From: Melieria omissa
Taxonomy: Eukaryota; Arthropoda; Insecta; Diptera; Ulidiidae
Length of the DNA stretch: 64,000 bases
NCBI GenBank assembly: GCA_963971225.1
Contig: OZ020268.1
Location: forward strand, 37,039,848 to 37,103,847
Direction: 5' to 3'
The translations under genes were made by a program, and so were the position numbers. Shown here piece after piece: positions 32,821 through 46,259 of this stretch (positions are counted from its first letter, which is position 1; the number at the start of each line of letters is the position of its first letter). The notes beneath the pieces are model-generated. The model saw only the letters and a list, made by a program, of their open reading frames with translations. It ran no database searches and was not told the origin of the DNA.

Positions 32821-33299
32821 GTAATTTGAAACTCTATCGAATCGAAATGTCAAAGTCAGTCGAAACGTTGTCGTTTTTCGCTTTTATTTGATGGAATCTT
32901 CAAAAATTTTTTTCTGTGTATTGTCTTCACTTGTATGTGGGCCGAACAGCAACGCACAGTGTGACGAGTTCATATAGCCGTGTGGCAAAAAGAAGAAGAA
33001 GCCGTTTATAAATTAATTTCGTATATAGTTAATTTATGAGTAAAGAACAATCTGTGCAAAGTTTTAATGAAATCGAAGGAAAATTAAAACTACCTTTCAT
33101 ATAACCAGAGTTGAAATAAACTTCATATTAACAATGAAAATTACCTTAGGTCACAAAAGCTGCGTTCATAATATTTGTATTTTAATAAAAATCTATTTAA
33201 AAGTGCTAACTCTAAATTATTACGAAACTAAAAATTTGATAAATTGCTTCACAGCTGCTCAGAAGTTGCTGTTTGAGGGTTAAAATCTATGACTCGTTC
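32821..33299. other. Start of ferlin intron 1
   Basis: AT-rich, no repeats recognised. Confidence 0.4.
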
Positions 33300-33740
33300 T
33301 CATTAGTTATGCTTTGAGAACATTTCTTTCAAACATACCTACCCCCTTTCTTCAACTCTAAATGGGTTTTCCATATAAAAGAATGGTTTTTTATAAAATG
33401 GGCTCTCACTGCTCCCAGGTTGCTCCCAGACGTACCAGATGTAAGACTGACCCCCATTTATTTTTCCTACAAAATGTTTTTTCCATACATACCTAACAGC
33501 TATCTTCAACTTTTAAGAGGGCTGCCATACAAAGCTGCCTTTTTTATATGAAATTGGTTCCCTACTTGTAGCAAAGTAAGCGAAAAAAATTGTATCTCGA
33601 AAACTACAGAACCGATTTGAATGATTCAAAAGTGGGAAACAGTTTTGGGTCCAAAAAATACAAAACTAATAAAAGTTTAAAAACTCACTACCAGATCGCG
33701 CCTTACGTACTATACATACAAACGAAATTGTGAGATTGTC
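33300..33740 (-). repeat. Dispersed repeat, copy 2 (inverse of 11700-12170)
   Basis: It shares with copy 1, in reverse complement, CAAACATACCTACCCCC, AACTTTTAAGAGGGCTGCCATAC, CCCTACTTGTAGCAAAGTAAGCG and CTCACTACCAGATCGCGCC. In both, a shorter internal duplication adds a second TTTCTTCAACTCT-type block. It lies in ferlin intron 1. Confidence 0.6.
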
Positions 33741-34074
33741 AACTTCGGGGTTTGTACTAAACAAAAATCAAGATGTATAGTTGAACTCCCATTAATCTTG
33801 CTATCTTTCGACAGAAGGTATATAGAATAGCTTCGGAATTGTAAGCCGAACAGCGTTGAAAGTTAGTGTACCGTAGTCTCATAGATGTGTTATTCTACTG
33901 ATAAGATTTTATCGGCGTTGGAAAAGGGGCGTGGCACATTTTTTATGACCCAACATTTTCGTAAGTCGCACATCAATGAAACTTTATACGAACTTACCAC
34001 TTAGTTGCACAATTCGACTAGAAAACAGTTGTGAGCATTGGACAAAGTTGCGTGGTACCGCCTACAATTTTATA

Positions 34075-35023
34075 AGGGAGAGGGCTGGGGTGTGAACCGG
34101 GTTTTGTTTTTTGCCTCTAACTTTTCACAGAAAAAAGATATCGAAAAATCGAAGATACCGTTGGAAAAGTAAATATAAAGCGCAAATTTGTTATGAAGAC
34201 AGATTACCGTTTTGATTAACATTTAACTCTCTACGTCCAATTTTCTAAGGACGTGATTTTTCGCTTTTCCAAAAAAGTGACTGGGTTGTGAACCATCTGG
34301 CAAATCGCAATTAAAGTCGGAAAATACGAATAAAACACCCATAATTTTGAAATAAGTTGAACATTTATTTAATCAGGAAGGCTCAAGAGGTGAAAAAAGG
34401 TTATAATGACGCCACTTAGGCAAAAAAATCGCAATGAATGCAAGTGCTCAATTTTTTTAATTTTCATCATAATCGGTGTCGGAATGTTTGCATGTGAAAT
34501 ACGAACGTGTTCTCGTATTGGCTCACTTCAAGTGAACACAACGAAATCGAGTTAAATTATATAAAATGACTTTATTTTAATATATCCGTCCATATTTGAC
34601 AGTGTTAGAACAAATGTAGTACGAAAAACAGGTGGTTCATAACCCAGCCACCTCAGTGGTTCACAGCCCAACCACGATGCCATTTTGGAAACTTTTAAAA
34701 TAACGACACTTCCAATCATATTTCAACATAAACAAATATTGGATTGTAAAATAGAATCAATACCCTAAATAAATATGTGTTACACTTACATTTTTGGAAT
34801 AAATTCAGTCACTTGGATAGCACTTTAAAAAAAAGCAAACAAGTTTTCGCAGTCGATTTTCAAACACGATGTCTGTAGCTGCCATAAGCAATGCGTGTTT
34901 ACACTTCGGTGTAATCACAAAAGTAGAGTCATATCAAAAGACAAACTTGAGAGTTGAAAGATTGGCGATATGTCAATTAGGGAAAGAAAAAACAGTAATG
35001 GTTCACAACCCAGCCCTCTCCCT
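34075..35023. mobile_element. 949-bp non-autonomous DNA transposon
   Basis: AGGGAGAGGGCTGGGGTGTG (34075) and its inverse CACAACCCAGCCCTCTCCCT (ending 35023) form terminal repeats. TATA flanks both sides (34071-34074 and 35024-35027), so the duplication is TA or TATA. GGTTGTGAACCA motifs and their inverses also occur inside (about 34284-34297, 34632-34646, 34655-34670). The surrounding sequence (TGGCACATTTTTTATGACCC... and TGTATATAGATTGTTTGTCC) reads as an older repeat split by this insertion. There is no ORF; the superfamily is uncertain. Confidence 0.7.
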
Positions 35024-35027
35024 TATA

Positions 35028-36267
35028 TGTATATAGATTGTTTGTCCTGACTGACGGACTGATTGGTTCATCATCGCCCAGCTCAAACCGATGAAACTAC
35101 GAACGTGAAAATTGAACTGTAGATACATCTTAAAGAATTAACCTCCGCTAACGCGGGATTTTTCGGAAATCGGAGTCTAAAAAGGCATAACATGCGTTAT
35201 TCCTGCAAATACTCTAAATCAAAAATAATTTGACACGAGTCAACTTCTATGTTGTTCTATATTTTTGTCTTTAAAGTTGGGGTTTTTACTAACTAAAGTA
35301 TGTTCAGCAAACCTTCATACCAAAATTTGTTGTTGTAACATTAAATTTTACCATTTTTGTTACTACTCACAACACTGTGCACCTGTGCACCAAATTTATC
35401 TTTCAATATTCTAAGCACACGCACGCACACTTGCACACTCAAAAATGTAAAAGTAAAAGCTTTATTGCTGTAAAATGTTGCGTATACGCATCGTTTTACA
35501 TGCCAACATGATTTTATTGCGGTATGCCACCAACACACACAAACACATTGTACACACGTATGGACACACACACACACACTGAAATAACTGCACACTAGCA
35601 TAAATAATGCGCTCAAATTTACGCATTCGCTTTCAAGTTTTTCAACATTGGAATTTTCACCACCTTTCCGTCAGCTGGCCGGGCGCTGCGATGTGCTGCA
35701 TTTGGCAAATATTTATTTAAGTCATAAAAACCGCACCTCATGATGGCGTCGCTGTCGGTGCCGCCACAGACGATAACCCACGGCTGAATAACTGAATGGC
35801 TGGATTGCCCGTAATGAAAATAATGAAGTGAAATTCCTTGTGCGCACACATTCTGCTGCGTTTTAAGCGCCGCTCTCGCGCTGACAGCTAAAGAATTTTT
35901 GCGTTGGTAGCAAATTCCGCTCATTTCGACGCTGCTGACACTGGGCTACTTGCGCTGTTGAACCGAACAGTGTGGAGTGTGCAATTAGTACGTGGAGGAG
36001 GTGAAGGGGGCGAATAGAAGTAAAGGTAGGGAAATTACAAATTGTACTATGGAATTGTGAAAATCCTCTGCAGTAGATTGGCATGGGTGAGGAATTAGCA
36101 GCATTTTGAGTATTTACTGTCTGAAATGATTTGTTTTGACTGTCAGCATAAATGTGTATGAATCAGTATAAATGTATCTTTCTGTAAAGATAAATTAATA
36201 TTAAGTGATTCTGTGTTTTATTGAGGGGAAAGGCCGAATAAATGTGACTCAATTGTTTATACTATAT
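35028..36267. other. Ferlin intron 1: satellite-head repeat and noncoding DNA
   Basis: 35034-35200 (TTGTTTGTCCTGACTGACGG..., AAACTACGAACGTGAAAATTG, GGAAATCGGAGTCTAAAAAGG) resembles the head of the array at 26115-26250. A (CA)n run lies at about 35566-35578. A 101-codon antisense frame at 35619-35924 has no domain and is not called. Confidence 0.5.
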
Positions 36268-36271
36268 GTAT

Positions 36272-36691
36272 TGTAACGATGAGGCACTCTGTTGCTGTGC
36301 TATGCATGAATGTTTTTGCGGGCATACTTCCGATATGGGCTATAATTTCGATATGGCAAGGATGGTTCACGATGGTAATGGGCTGTGCGAGAACGATCGA
36401 GAGAGAGAGAGTCCAACTGGAATGCGTGAGAACAATCGGCGCGATAACCAGACAAGTATAAAAAGCAGCAGTGTGCAGCGTAAAGGGACGAGTCTGATTT
36501 GAGCAAGTAAAGGGGAAACATGCAATAGTCCAATAAGTAGTAGCAAACGTAAAGATAAGCAAATTGTAAATTTGTAAATAAAGTGATTGCTGGTTTTTGA
36601 CTGCGTTTGTGCTGAATAATTGAAGTGGCTTTATTTTCAAGCACAATCCAGAGAGACGAAAAGTGCCTATGGAGAACTAATTTTCGCAACA
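36272..36691 (+). mobile_element. Solo LTR, gypsy-like, 420 bp
   Basis: TG...CA termini (TGTAACGATGAGG to TTTTCGCAACA) are flanked by the 4-bp duplication GTAT (36268-36271 and 36692-36695). A TATAAAAAG box is at about 36457 and AATAAAG at 36577-36583, followed by TGATTGCTGG and TGACTGCGTTTG as in the minus-oriented LTR at 1300-1758. No internal retroviral-type genes remain. It lies in ferlin intron 1, sense orientation, so its poly(A) signal could in principle act on the host transcript. Confidence 0.88.
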
Positions 36692-36695
36692 GTAT

Positions 36696-39240
36696 ATATA
36701 AAATCTATGTAAGTTGCGATCAAAATGAAATCACATTTAAATTTTTTGTTGATTTAGTTTTTTTTCTCAAAAAATCAATGAATTTCTCATTACACTTAAA
36801 AAAAAAGACCCATGACTTTGAATGAATTTTTACTACTTCGCTGATCTGCAACGACATCTCTACTTTATATTGTACAAAATTGACTTAGCTTTAATTTTCA
36901 ACCTAAATGATTTTTTTGATATTGTTTTGATATTTTGTTGTATTTTATTTATTTTATATTTTTTTAAGGGAAAGTTTTAATCGGGAAAGAATAATGCGAA
37001 AACGGGAAGAAAAGTTTAAAGTTTCACTGACAAAAGTCCAAGTCACTAATGAATTATGCGTTTTTACTCGCACAGATACTTGCTTTCATTTCAAATGATG
37101 TTATTTAATATAAAAAATGTGAAAATTTTCTCACCAAGAATTAACCAAAATTAACGAAAACATAAAAAATGCTTAAAAATGTATTCGAATTGAAATTTAA
37201 TTCAATACTAAGCCCGATGAAAGTCTTTGTCTTTGTTGTGAAATATACAATTTGGCAACTCTAGTCTAACACAAAAAAGTAAACATATTCTTCTTATTAA
37301 AATTGTTTTTAAAAATTTGTGTCGTCTACGCCTTTCAATCCTGCTCCCTTAACTTCTTAATTGTTTTTACCAATGAACCCAAAAAGCGTTAACGTCAGTT
37401 AATAACATTATCTGCAATGTACCGTTTTTTACATAGAATGTTTGTTTTAATTTTAATAAGTTATTGGAAAACTTTTTGTGGGGGGACGCGTGTTTTGAGC
37501 TTTCGTTTGCTTTGAAAAGTAATTTCATCGTGAAACTTTTTTGTTAAATTTTTTAATAAAAAATTGTATAATTTTTACTGGCTAGAGACACTTTTCAATT
37601 TGAGTCCTATGAAACTTTATTCAAACAAAATTTTTTCTTAGCGGCAAATATTATCATAAAAAAAAGATCTTCTTATCTATCCTACTTAACTAATAACTTT
37701 AAAGAGTCAAAAATACTGTTTGCCCTACAAAATTCACATTGAAAGTGTGAACTATTGAATATTTTTATTTTTAGTGATTTATTAAAATTGATAACTTTTC
37801 ACTGAAATACCACCAAATTCCTTTGGTCTCATACAAAATTCCACACGAATGCACACACTGCATTACACCAATCAATAAAAACGCTTACACACACATTAAA
37901 GCTCCCAAACCACCCACCAACGCCAACGCCAACTGCTTTAACAACGCCAACAACAACATAGAACATCAAATGCACTCAACGCTGCATACTTAAGTTGACT
38001 GCGTTATTTACCCAGCAGCGACAGGGCGAGTAAAAGGAAGCGTTAATTCCCATCCCCCCCTACCCTTTTGACTATCGTTACAACCAAATGCAGCAGCAAC
38101 ATTTCATAGCAACGCCAAAAGTTGCCAGAGTTACAAACGACTGTCGTCGTCTTTGACGTGCAGCGTCTATTTTTAGCCATTTTTATTTTTTCATTTCCCT
38201 TTCGCTCTTAGGAGCTAACAATCTAAATTTTCTGCCACCACTCTCGTTTGCACTTTGCACAATTTGATATATCTGTCATTGCTTCACTCTTCACTTCATT
38301 CCCGCCACTGACAGCCATATCACTTACAGCGTCCCACGGTGCGTATGAGCTATCAAGATTGCATTAAATCGAACGCAAACATTGACGCCATGTACACACT
38401 GCAATGATATTTATTGTCGTTCGTACTGCCAGGCACAAAGTGCTCCTTTAATCGACTACAATTTCCAACATGCGTGTTGGGACTTTTTAAAGCGCAATTT
38501 CCGGGCCGCACATTCAGGCAAAAATCAATTTGCAAACATGAAACATTCAACGAAATTAACGACATATGACGTTCACACACACATCGACCGCACAGATGAC
38601 TTTCCTCCGGTTTTGTGAGTTTGACAACAATGTTTATAATCTGCAGGACTCAGCCGGATTTCATTTCACGCTCCGTTTAATTTGACTTTAAAATACCGGA
38701 ATAACCATTTAGTTGCGAATTGTGTTTGTTGTTGTGCACAATGTTGAGTTGGCTGGAATTTTGTTGACGTGCAAATTTAGTTGAGTGGTTGAGTGTGAAA
38801 TTATAAAAATTGTTTAAATATTTAAATTGTTTACGTTTTTAATTGAATTTTGCACTTTAATTACTGATTAATTTGTGCATTAATTATGGCATAGGTCACG
38901 GTCTTACAAGCAGAGGTGTCATAAAAAAACAGTAAATGGAAGTATTTAAAATTTAATGCAATTTTCATGGTAATCCAAAGTATACACTAAAACGTTGAGG
39001 AATACAATAACTCCCAATCCACCTTACCCTAAGGAAAACACACCTATTTCCTCAATCATAGGAAAGAGTATGGTTCAATCAGTTCAGTCACTTGTAATCC
39101 CCATCCATAACTATTAAATATTGAAAATTCTGGGGTGTACTTTGAACACTGTTTAGAAGAGAGTAAAATTTAATGAGGTTTATTGCACTGAAGTGATCTA
39201 TTGTGCCCCTTCAAGTTATTAGAGAACATCCCCTAGACCC
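36696..39240. other. Ferlin intron 1, noncoding
   Basis: AT-rich to 37850, then a more balanced stretch (37850-38780) with CAACGCCAAC repeats and many short conserved-looking words, which could be regulatory DNA. No exon with paired splice sites is seen. Confidence 0.4.
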
Positions 39241-39249
39241 ACAACGACC

Positions 39250-40100
39250 TAATGAAGCTTAGTAACCCACGGGGGTTTAGGTGGTTGAAATTCGCTTCTG
39301 CAAACCATAACTGGCCCAGTTAATGCCTCTTACTGTGACATGCTACATCACAGTGCAGTATGATCTGTTCAAGAGTCTCCTCTGCTATTTTGCAGAGTCT
39401 ACAGACGCCAACCTGTTCTAGCTCGATTGTACGCACATGTTTTCTCAGTCTGAAGTGCCCAATTAGGAGACCGTCTAAGCTGGTTCTTCCTCAGTCTGAG
39501 GCATTCTTCATTTGATTTGGGGTTATATCCGTTTATAAGGATTTTTGATTGCCTAAGAGCTAAGGCATAATACCAGTGTTCTGAATTCCTGGTTCTTCCC
39601 TCGAGTCTTAGTGACTCCGCTATGGTATTTTTGACCAGCTCAATGAAGCGCTCCGGTCCCATTGGAGCCGTGGCTGCCAAAGTTCTAGCAAGGCCGTACG
39701 TCTCTTCATTTCTGTGTCCTGGACCCCAGAGGATTTTGCTCTGGTTCAGAGTTTTGATCCATAATGCACAGCACTTTACAGCACATATGGAGTCGTGGTC
39801 CACATCTTCGGCTGCAATCCTTATCGGTACCAGGCCAAGTCAATGCCTTCACGAAGATTGCTTCTTGCAATCCTGCGGTCCCCGGGCGGCTTTTGAAGCT
39901 TGTTTTCACAGCTGTCCAATTCTGGAAATCCAGAAGTGTCTAACCCACAGTAGGTGGTTCTCTGGTTAGAGTCGGTTATCTCTGTTTGAAGTTGCTGGGT
40001 TTTTGGATCATCTTTTGGTGGTGTGATAGATGTCAAAGAAGCGCCGCAAAGAAAGGCGACAGCCTTCATCAAAATCACTTTGGAGGGCTCCTATAAGGAA
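39250..40100 (-). pseudogene. Decayed non-LTR retrotransposon, RNase H to zinc knuckle
   Basis: The minus strand reads ILWGPGHRNEETYGLARTLA (about 39742-39685; normally WxPGHxxIxGNExADxLA), a variable linker, then RLRKHVRTIELEQVGVCRLC...EIILHC in another frame (about 39450-39355), the C-x2-C...H-x4-C end of such proteins. Upstream frames to about 40080 may be the RNase H start. Frameshifts show decay. It lies antisense in ferlin intron 1. Confidence 0.68.
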
Positions 40101-40677
40101 TCTCATACGGTGAAGGGTGTTGGATTCCCAGTACCGGTGGTAGAAAATGCGTGAGCTGGCTGTCAGGCGTCGTTATCCAACGACTGCTTAAGTTGCGAAT
40201 CCTACTAATGCTTTTGGAAAGCGGAAGCCCCCTTTGACATGACACCATCAGTCTGGCCATTATGTTATAAATATTAAGACTTTGGTGATTATTCGACTAT
40301 TTCTTTAACCGTATATCGAGCTTCAAAAAAATTAAGGAATCCTATCCTATCCTAATTTTCTCAAGACCTTTTTCTTAGAAAAGATAGAAAAATGGTTTTA
40401 AACAAGCATAATCTCAACACAAACAAAGTCACAAAGAATGGTTGAATTAATTATATCCTGAAAAAAGTTAAAATAAAACAAAAACCCAAATGTATCATTT
40501 TTGATACAAAGCTCGAAAAGCTCTGGGAAACTCTGCAATCCTGAAATATTTGTACTTAAAATTACATTTGTTGTTGGAAATCTTCATGTGTACACATTTC
40601 TAAACATATTTTTCTTACATAATCTGCAGTCTTTATTGTCATTTAACAACAATTTTGTATTTGTATTCTATTTTCAG

Positions 40678-40736
40678 GCGTCTCCCACATAACATCAGAA
40701 TTATGCGCCGAATCAAATGTCATCGATGTCAATCAG
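40678..40736 (+). CDS. mfr: Ferlin exon 2
   Basis: The acceptor TCTATTTTCAG is followed by 59 bp and a GTAATC donor. It completes the Gly codon opened by exon 1 and encodes VSHITSELCAESNVIDVNQ, ending in phase 0. In otoferlin the same place holds the variable loop and the acidic strand before FRWP. Other frames of this exon lack continuity with exon 3, which supports the chosen phase. Confidence 0.8.
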
Positions 40737-43700
40737 GTAATCACAAAAAATAATACAAGTTTTTTTACTTTCTTCTTCAACGTTTCCTCTTCCTCACTTT
40801 GGCAGTTTAATTGTTGTTCTGTTGTTACTTTTCAAAATTTTCTGACTTGTGAATTTTTTTGTATGTATTTTGCTTAAGTACTTGAATTGGATCTCTATAA
40901 CCACATCCAGCTCTAATCTGACTTTTAAAAATACCATAAGTAAGCAAATTTATTTAGTCTTTCCAGGCAGTTTTCATTTGTCTGAAGTATTGAAACTCTT
41001 CAGAGAACTCTTCAAACAATAGAATTTAAATAGAAGAACAAAGATATTTACTATGTGCAACAACAAAATCAAAAAATCTAAATTCGCTGAAAAAGCAACA
41101 AAATACAGGAGATTCACAATACAGATTTAGCAAATTCCGTTTTTTGGCTTCTCTTCAACTCTTGAGCAAAGTTTGAGTGTTAATTTGTCGGGCACAGTTT
41201 GCATGAGTTATAGACAAATTTTGCTGATTTTATTGTTAACTAATGCCCAATTGATGACTGTTTAAACTATTATAATTTAGCTATTTCCTAATTTCCGCTC
41301 TTTGGCCATGAAAGTTGGCACACATTGCAAGTATTCTCGATGCTATTGTTGCCCGTTTCTAGTCTTAGTTATTTGAAAATTTATTTAATTTGAATAAAAA
41401 ACTGAAATAAATATGTCTTCAGAACTAAAAAATTTGTTTTTCCTTCTCTGTTTGTCATTATCATTTTGCCATCAGGTCCTAGGGACCTGTCATTAAGGAC
41501 TATGACAATATCATAGAATAATCAGAATTGCAGTATTTTTTTTTAAGAATATCCCATGCAAGTTTAAGCCGTAAGTTAGTCTTGAACTTTATTTAGAAAA
41601 ATAAAATTTACAATAATTTTAACAGTAAACACTAAACGAAATTCTAACGCTGGTCTTACTATCTCCTGTTTTTCATTTCTAATTTTAAACATAAAAAACG
41701 TTAAACATCCTTATTTTCTCTCTCTCTGCTCTCCTCATTTTGAAAACTACTCATAACCCAAAACAATTATGCACAGCTGCAAGCATTCAAATACATTAAA
41801 TAAAAAAAAACTTTCCAACAACTATTCGTGCATTATGAAACTTTTCATAATTGATGCGAAATTATGCAACTTTGCGCGGTCGAACCTTATTGGCGGTGGG
41901 AATAGTAATAAAACTCGTATTGCCAAACTTTGGAACGGAACACATGTTGCGTAATTCAGTTTTACGACACTATTAAATTAACTTTTAAGTGCGCCACATA
42001 AAAAACTGAGCATTATTTCAGCGCGGCCATGTAGTTCGATACAACGCATTCTTTTTGTTGCGTCTGCCAAATTGGCAAAAGCCGCACATAAATCGGCTGT
42101 GGGCGTTACGCTGACGACTCTGCACACAGCACAACGATGCTGCACCGCAACAATGCTTCTTGTGGTGAACGATAATTTATGAGCTTGCCACGAACTTGCA
42201 GTCAGCGCTGCCGTCGTTCACTTAGTTGATGACGACGTTGGCCATTGGCGCAACTGCAATATAAATCAAGTTTACGCCGCTGGCAACAGTCAAAACATTG
42301 GCCACACACACACACACACCGATGCCGACTCGAAACTTGGACCGCACACTCGCTGCTCAACAGCATTGTTGTTTCAGGGGTACGTGGTTAGTGCTACTTG
42401 TATCATTTACTGAGTTTGGAAAGAAACCAAAAGAGCGCCGGACGCAGCACCTTGCGGCAAGTCGTCCAACTATTTACAATGCTTAAGTAAACAGCCGCAG
42501 AGTTTCAATTTTCTTTTATCTGCTTTTATTGGGCAGTGTAGCTGTACAAACACACATACATATATATATTACTTACATACAACCACAGAATATTTGGGAA
42601 GCTGTTTTTATAAGAAAAAGTTATACAAGAAGTTTTGTTCATGTTTGAACTGCAATCGAGTTTCCGTTTCCGGCGTGCATAAACACACTTACACGCGCGC
42701 TTTCAAAAGTGTTAGTAGTGGTGAGCGGGTATGGTATGGTACCAGTGGCGGATTCAGGGGAGTTTTGTATTAAATATTAGGATCAAAATATTAGGATCGA
42801 TTGTAAAACTACACACAAATGTAAAGGCATTTTTTGGTATATTAAAAGTCTATATTCAAGTTAGTGGAATTTTAATGAATTGATGAACCTCAGCAAGTTT
42901 GAGTGTTGACTGATTTGAGACCATTCAATTTTTTGAAAAAATCATTGCATCTGTAGCCGAACACTGACAGTAAAGATGACTTACAGTCTACTCCTTCTTT
43001 TAATTGAAATAAAAATGAATAATTAGAAATTCGAATTCGAATTGAAAATAAATTAGCAAACTCCCGGTTACACTATACTACTCGTACAATGCCACGCAGA
43101 ATGTCTCCAAGGTTTGGTGGCTTAACTCAAGACAACCGATTCGGTAAGCAATCAGCCAACATCTGTACGTCAAAGGATCTCCAGGTCGGCTCAGGACATT
43201 GCCGCTGTCTGTGAGTGTGTTTTGGATAACCCGAGGCAATCAATTCCTATTAAAATTGCCACAACTTTGCTAATGTTTTGCTTCCTAAGCGAAAAACAGG
43301 ACTTTGTGTATCTAATGTTAACTATGGAGTTTTTTTAATTATTTTTATAATTAAAATGCAATTCCAAGTTAAACACAGCCGTGTTTCAGTGTCCGCAAAG
43401 TGGCTTCAGTGTCTATGAAAAGGCAAACAACAGTCTTACTGTTTAAATTTCTACTTCTTCAACAGACTTAATACTTTGAAGATGCTTCATATGCCCGTTT
43501 AGAAGATGTTGCAATAACTTAAAAGAGGAAAACTGTCCTTCATGTGCTGCGTACAAGTGCAGTACGCCATCTTGTACCCTTCATTGCTACATGGAGCCAA
43601 CAACGAGCTGCTTACGATGTGCAGATTCAACTTAGCAGAAACAAAACTTGAAACTAATTTTTCAAGTTCTGTTAAAGTTCTGTGTTTTAATAACATAAAA

Positions 43701-44335
43701 GATATAACATCATTTTGCAAATTTCTATACTACAAACGATTACTCTTCCGTCAAACTGCACGCATTGCACTAAAGCAAATCAAAGTTTTCTTACAGACAG
43801 GTTTGTTTCTTCAGTCTTTTGCATAAATTCCAATTAAACTTTCACTAAGTAGAAAACAAACTTAATGAAACACTGGATTTGAATGTAATAAGCATACATT
43901 TTCTCTATGTGACATTTACATAGATTTGTATTCGACTGCTTGCATACCTCCAAGGCGAAATATACTATTTTCTATACAAGGTAGCCGATATGAATTCAGC
44001 AAAGTAAAAACACGTGCCATAAATTTAGCAGCTGTGTTACACAATGGCAGTCAATCAGTATCAATTAGCCATTCAAGTGATCAAGTAGTCTTTTCGCTTT
44101 TTCACGGAAGCTACAATGTACAATGTGATTGACACCTTTAAGTGCTTTTTTGTATTTATTCGCATTCGGTAACATGATGCTGGCATAGAAACGAAGAGTG
44201 AACACATGACTTAACTACTTAATATTCAAATTACTCAAATAACAAACCAACAAGCACAAAATATGTTTGTCAACCGATTCTACTTAATGTTTGGTTAGGT
44301 TATACTGGCTGCCAGGTAGACCACGAAGAGACTAT
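40737..44335. other. Ferlin intron 2, left part
   Basis: Mostly noncoding. 41980-42480 is relatively GC-balanced and rich in CGCAAC/GCCGC words, with (CA)n at 42303-42318. At about 43195-43275 a plus-strand frame (DIAAVCECVLDNPRQSI) resembles the paired-type N-terminal region of mariner transposases and may be a small relic. A GGTACCAGTGGCGGATTCAGGGG start at 42738 resembles the element end near 61427. Confidence 0.4.
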
Positions 44336-44339
44336 TCGG

Positions 44340-45758
44340 TAACTCAGTTTTGCCGTTTACAGACGTCTAACAGCAAATGTTATTTTAAAATAGGGGGGCA
44401 ATACCTAGAAATGTACAAATTTTGTTAGCATGCTTTCAGGTGCTGCAAGAGCCGTACGAACAAACACGAAAGAAGGGATTTGAATTGCGTTCGGTGGGGT
44501 AGATTTTTTGCTAAGACAATTACTTTTTACTGCATTTTTTGCAAAAATACATATCGTCTGTCATAATCAAAGTCAAAACATCTATAATTTGCCAACAGTA
44601 AATGCTGAAAAAGAAAATAAAAAACGTGGAACTTGTCATGAACCCTCTTGACATTAAAAATTCAGACAGCTCTGATATCAATCAGCTGACAACTTTCACA
44701 AATGAAATAAACATTGACAAATGATAAGTAAATTGAAAAATAAATAAAAAAAATTGATACATTTTCACAAATATGAAAACGCAGACATTCCCAGACTGTT
44801 GAGAAGGAAAGCGGAGTGGTTTTCATACAGTATAGGGAAATCATCAATCAAATCAAGAAACCATACCTACGTATACAAGGAGATGGCGGCAATGGGTAAG
44901 CTGTGGCTGCCCAGAAATAAATGCATAATTTGGCTTGACCAAATAAAAATGTAAACAAAAAACAGCTGTTGCATTTAACTCGATTCCGGTGGAAACGCTT
45001 GACAGTTCTCAAATTTAACAGAGCCCTTCACTGCAGTTAATAGCCTATTTCCACTGAGCGCTTAAATGCATTTAAGGGCTCTGTTAAGTTTGACAACTGT
45101 CAAGCGTTTCCACCGAAACTGAGTTAACTCCAAAAGCTTGTTTTTGTTGACATTTTCATTTCGAAAAATCAAATTCTGCATTTATTTCTGGGCAGCCCCA
45201 GCTATACCCATCGCCGCCATCTCCTTCTATACGCATGTGTGGTTTCTTGTAGCCTCTCTAGTACATGAAAACCACTCCGCTTTCCTTCTCAACAGTCTAG
45301 GAATGTCTGCGTTTTCATATTTGTGAAAATTTTTCAATTTATTTATTTGTTTATCAATTTATTTATCATTTGTCAATGTCTATTTCATTTGTGAAAGTTG
45401 TCGGCTGTTTGATATCAGAGCTGTCTGAATTTTTAATGTCAATAGGGTTCATGGAAAATTTACTTTTTTTATTTGCTGTTTCAGCATTTTATTTTATTTG
45501 CTATTTACAAATAATAGAAGTATTCATATCGTTTATGACAGACGATTTGTATTTATGTTGAAAATGCCGGTAAAAGAAGTTCTTTTAGGAAAAAATTAAC
45601 CACACCGAACGCAATTCAAATCCCTTCTCTCGTTTGTGTTCGTACGGCTTTTGCAGCCCCTGAAAGCATGCTATCAAAATTTGTACATTTGTGAATATTG
45701 CTCCCGCTTTTGACAAACAATTTTCTGTTAGACGTCTGTTAACGGCAAAACTGAGTTA
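44340..45758. repeat. Foldback: two arms of about 690 bp around a 45-bp spacer
   Basis: The left arm 44340-45028 and right arm 45074-45758 are reverse complements over almost their whole length, with scattered substitutions and small indels. Matched landmarks are CTCAGTTTTGCCGTTTACAG / GTTAACGGCAAAACTGAG at the outer ends, GCCGTACGAACAAACACG / CGTTTGTGTTCGTACGGC in the middle, and AACAGAGCCCTT / AAGGGCTCTGTT at the centre. The spacer (45029-45073) contains TAGCCTATTTCCACTGAGCG, whose inverse occurs twice just beyond the right arm (45859-45895). It could be a Foldback-like transposon or two MITE copies head to head. It would give a long hairpin RNA from either strand. Confidence 0.85.
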
Positions 45759-46255
45759 ACTCAGTTTTGAAAGTGAGTTCACGCACTTTGATAAAAAAAC
45801 AATTGTATGGGAATTTGAGCATTTAAATGCGATGTCAAACTGCAGTTAAGGCCCAGTGGAAATAGGCTATAAGCGCTCAGTGGAAATAGGCTATTACAAT
45901 AATGATTTCAGTTCAGTTTCAGGGTTCAGTTTCAAAGTACTTGAAGCAATGATCTGTTATCACATTTTATGCTTCTAAATCTGTTAGAGTCCTGTAAAAG
46001 TGGACACACCTAAGCAAGTCAGACAAATTGCAGAGTTGATAGGGCCGCAACACAATAGATGTTCAGATAATTCTCAAGTGTTCACTTCCCAGTATTTTTT
46101 GCAGCTATTTTCGTTTGTTCTATTAGCGCCCACTGTGATAGCATTCCATTATAATCTTTAAATGCCCATATACATTAATCTCGGCCGTCATTCTTTCATC
46201 CATGTACTCTTTTTGTTATATGGAAGTAACCTCCAAGCACCGTGAGCATATTTTT
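45759..46255. other. Foldback flank and intronic DNA
   Basis: AGTGGAAATAGGCTAT is present twice (45863-45878 and 45879-45894 region) as probable element ends. The remainder shows nothing clear. Confidence 0.45.
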
Positions 46256-46259
46256 TTCG

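Noticed and set aside
36257..36689. Two 129-codon antisense frames
   Set aside because: They lie within and across the solo LTR boundary and have no retroviral or host domain.
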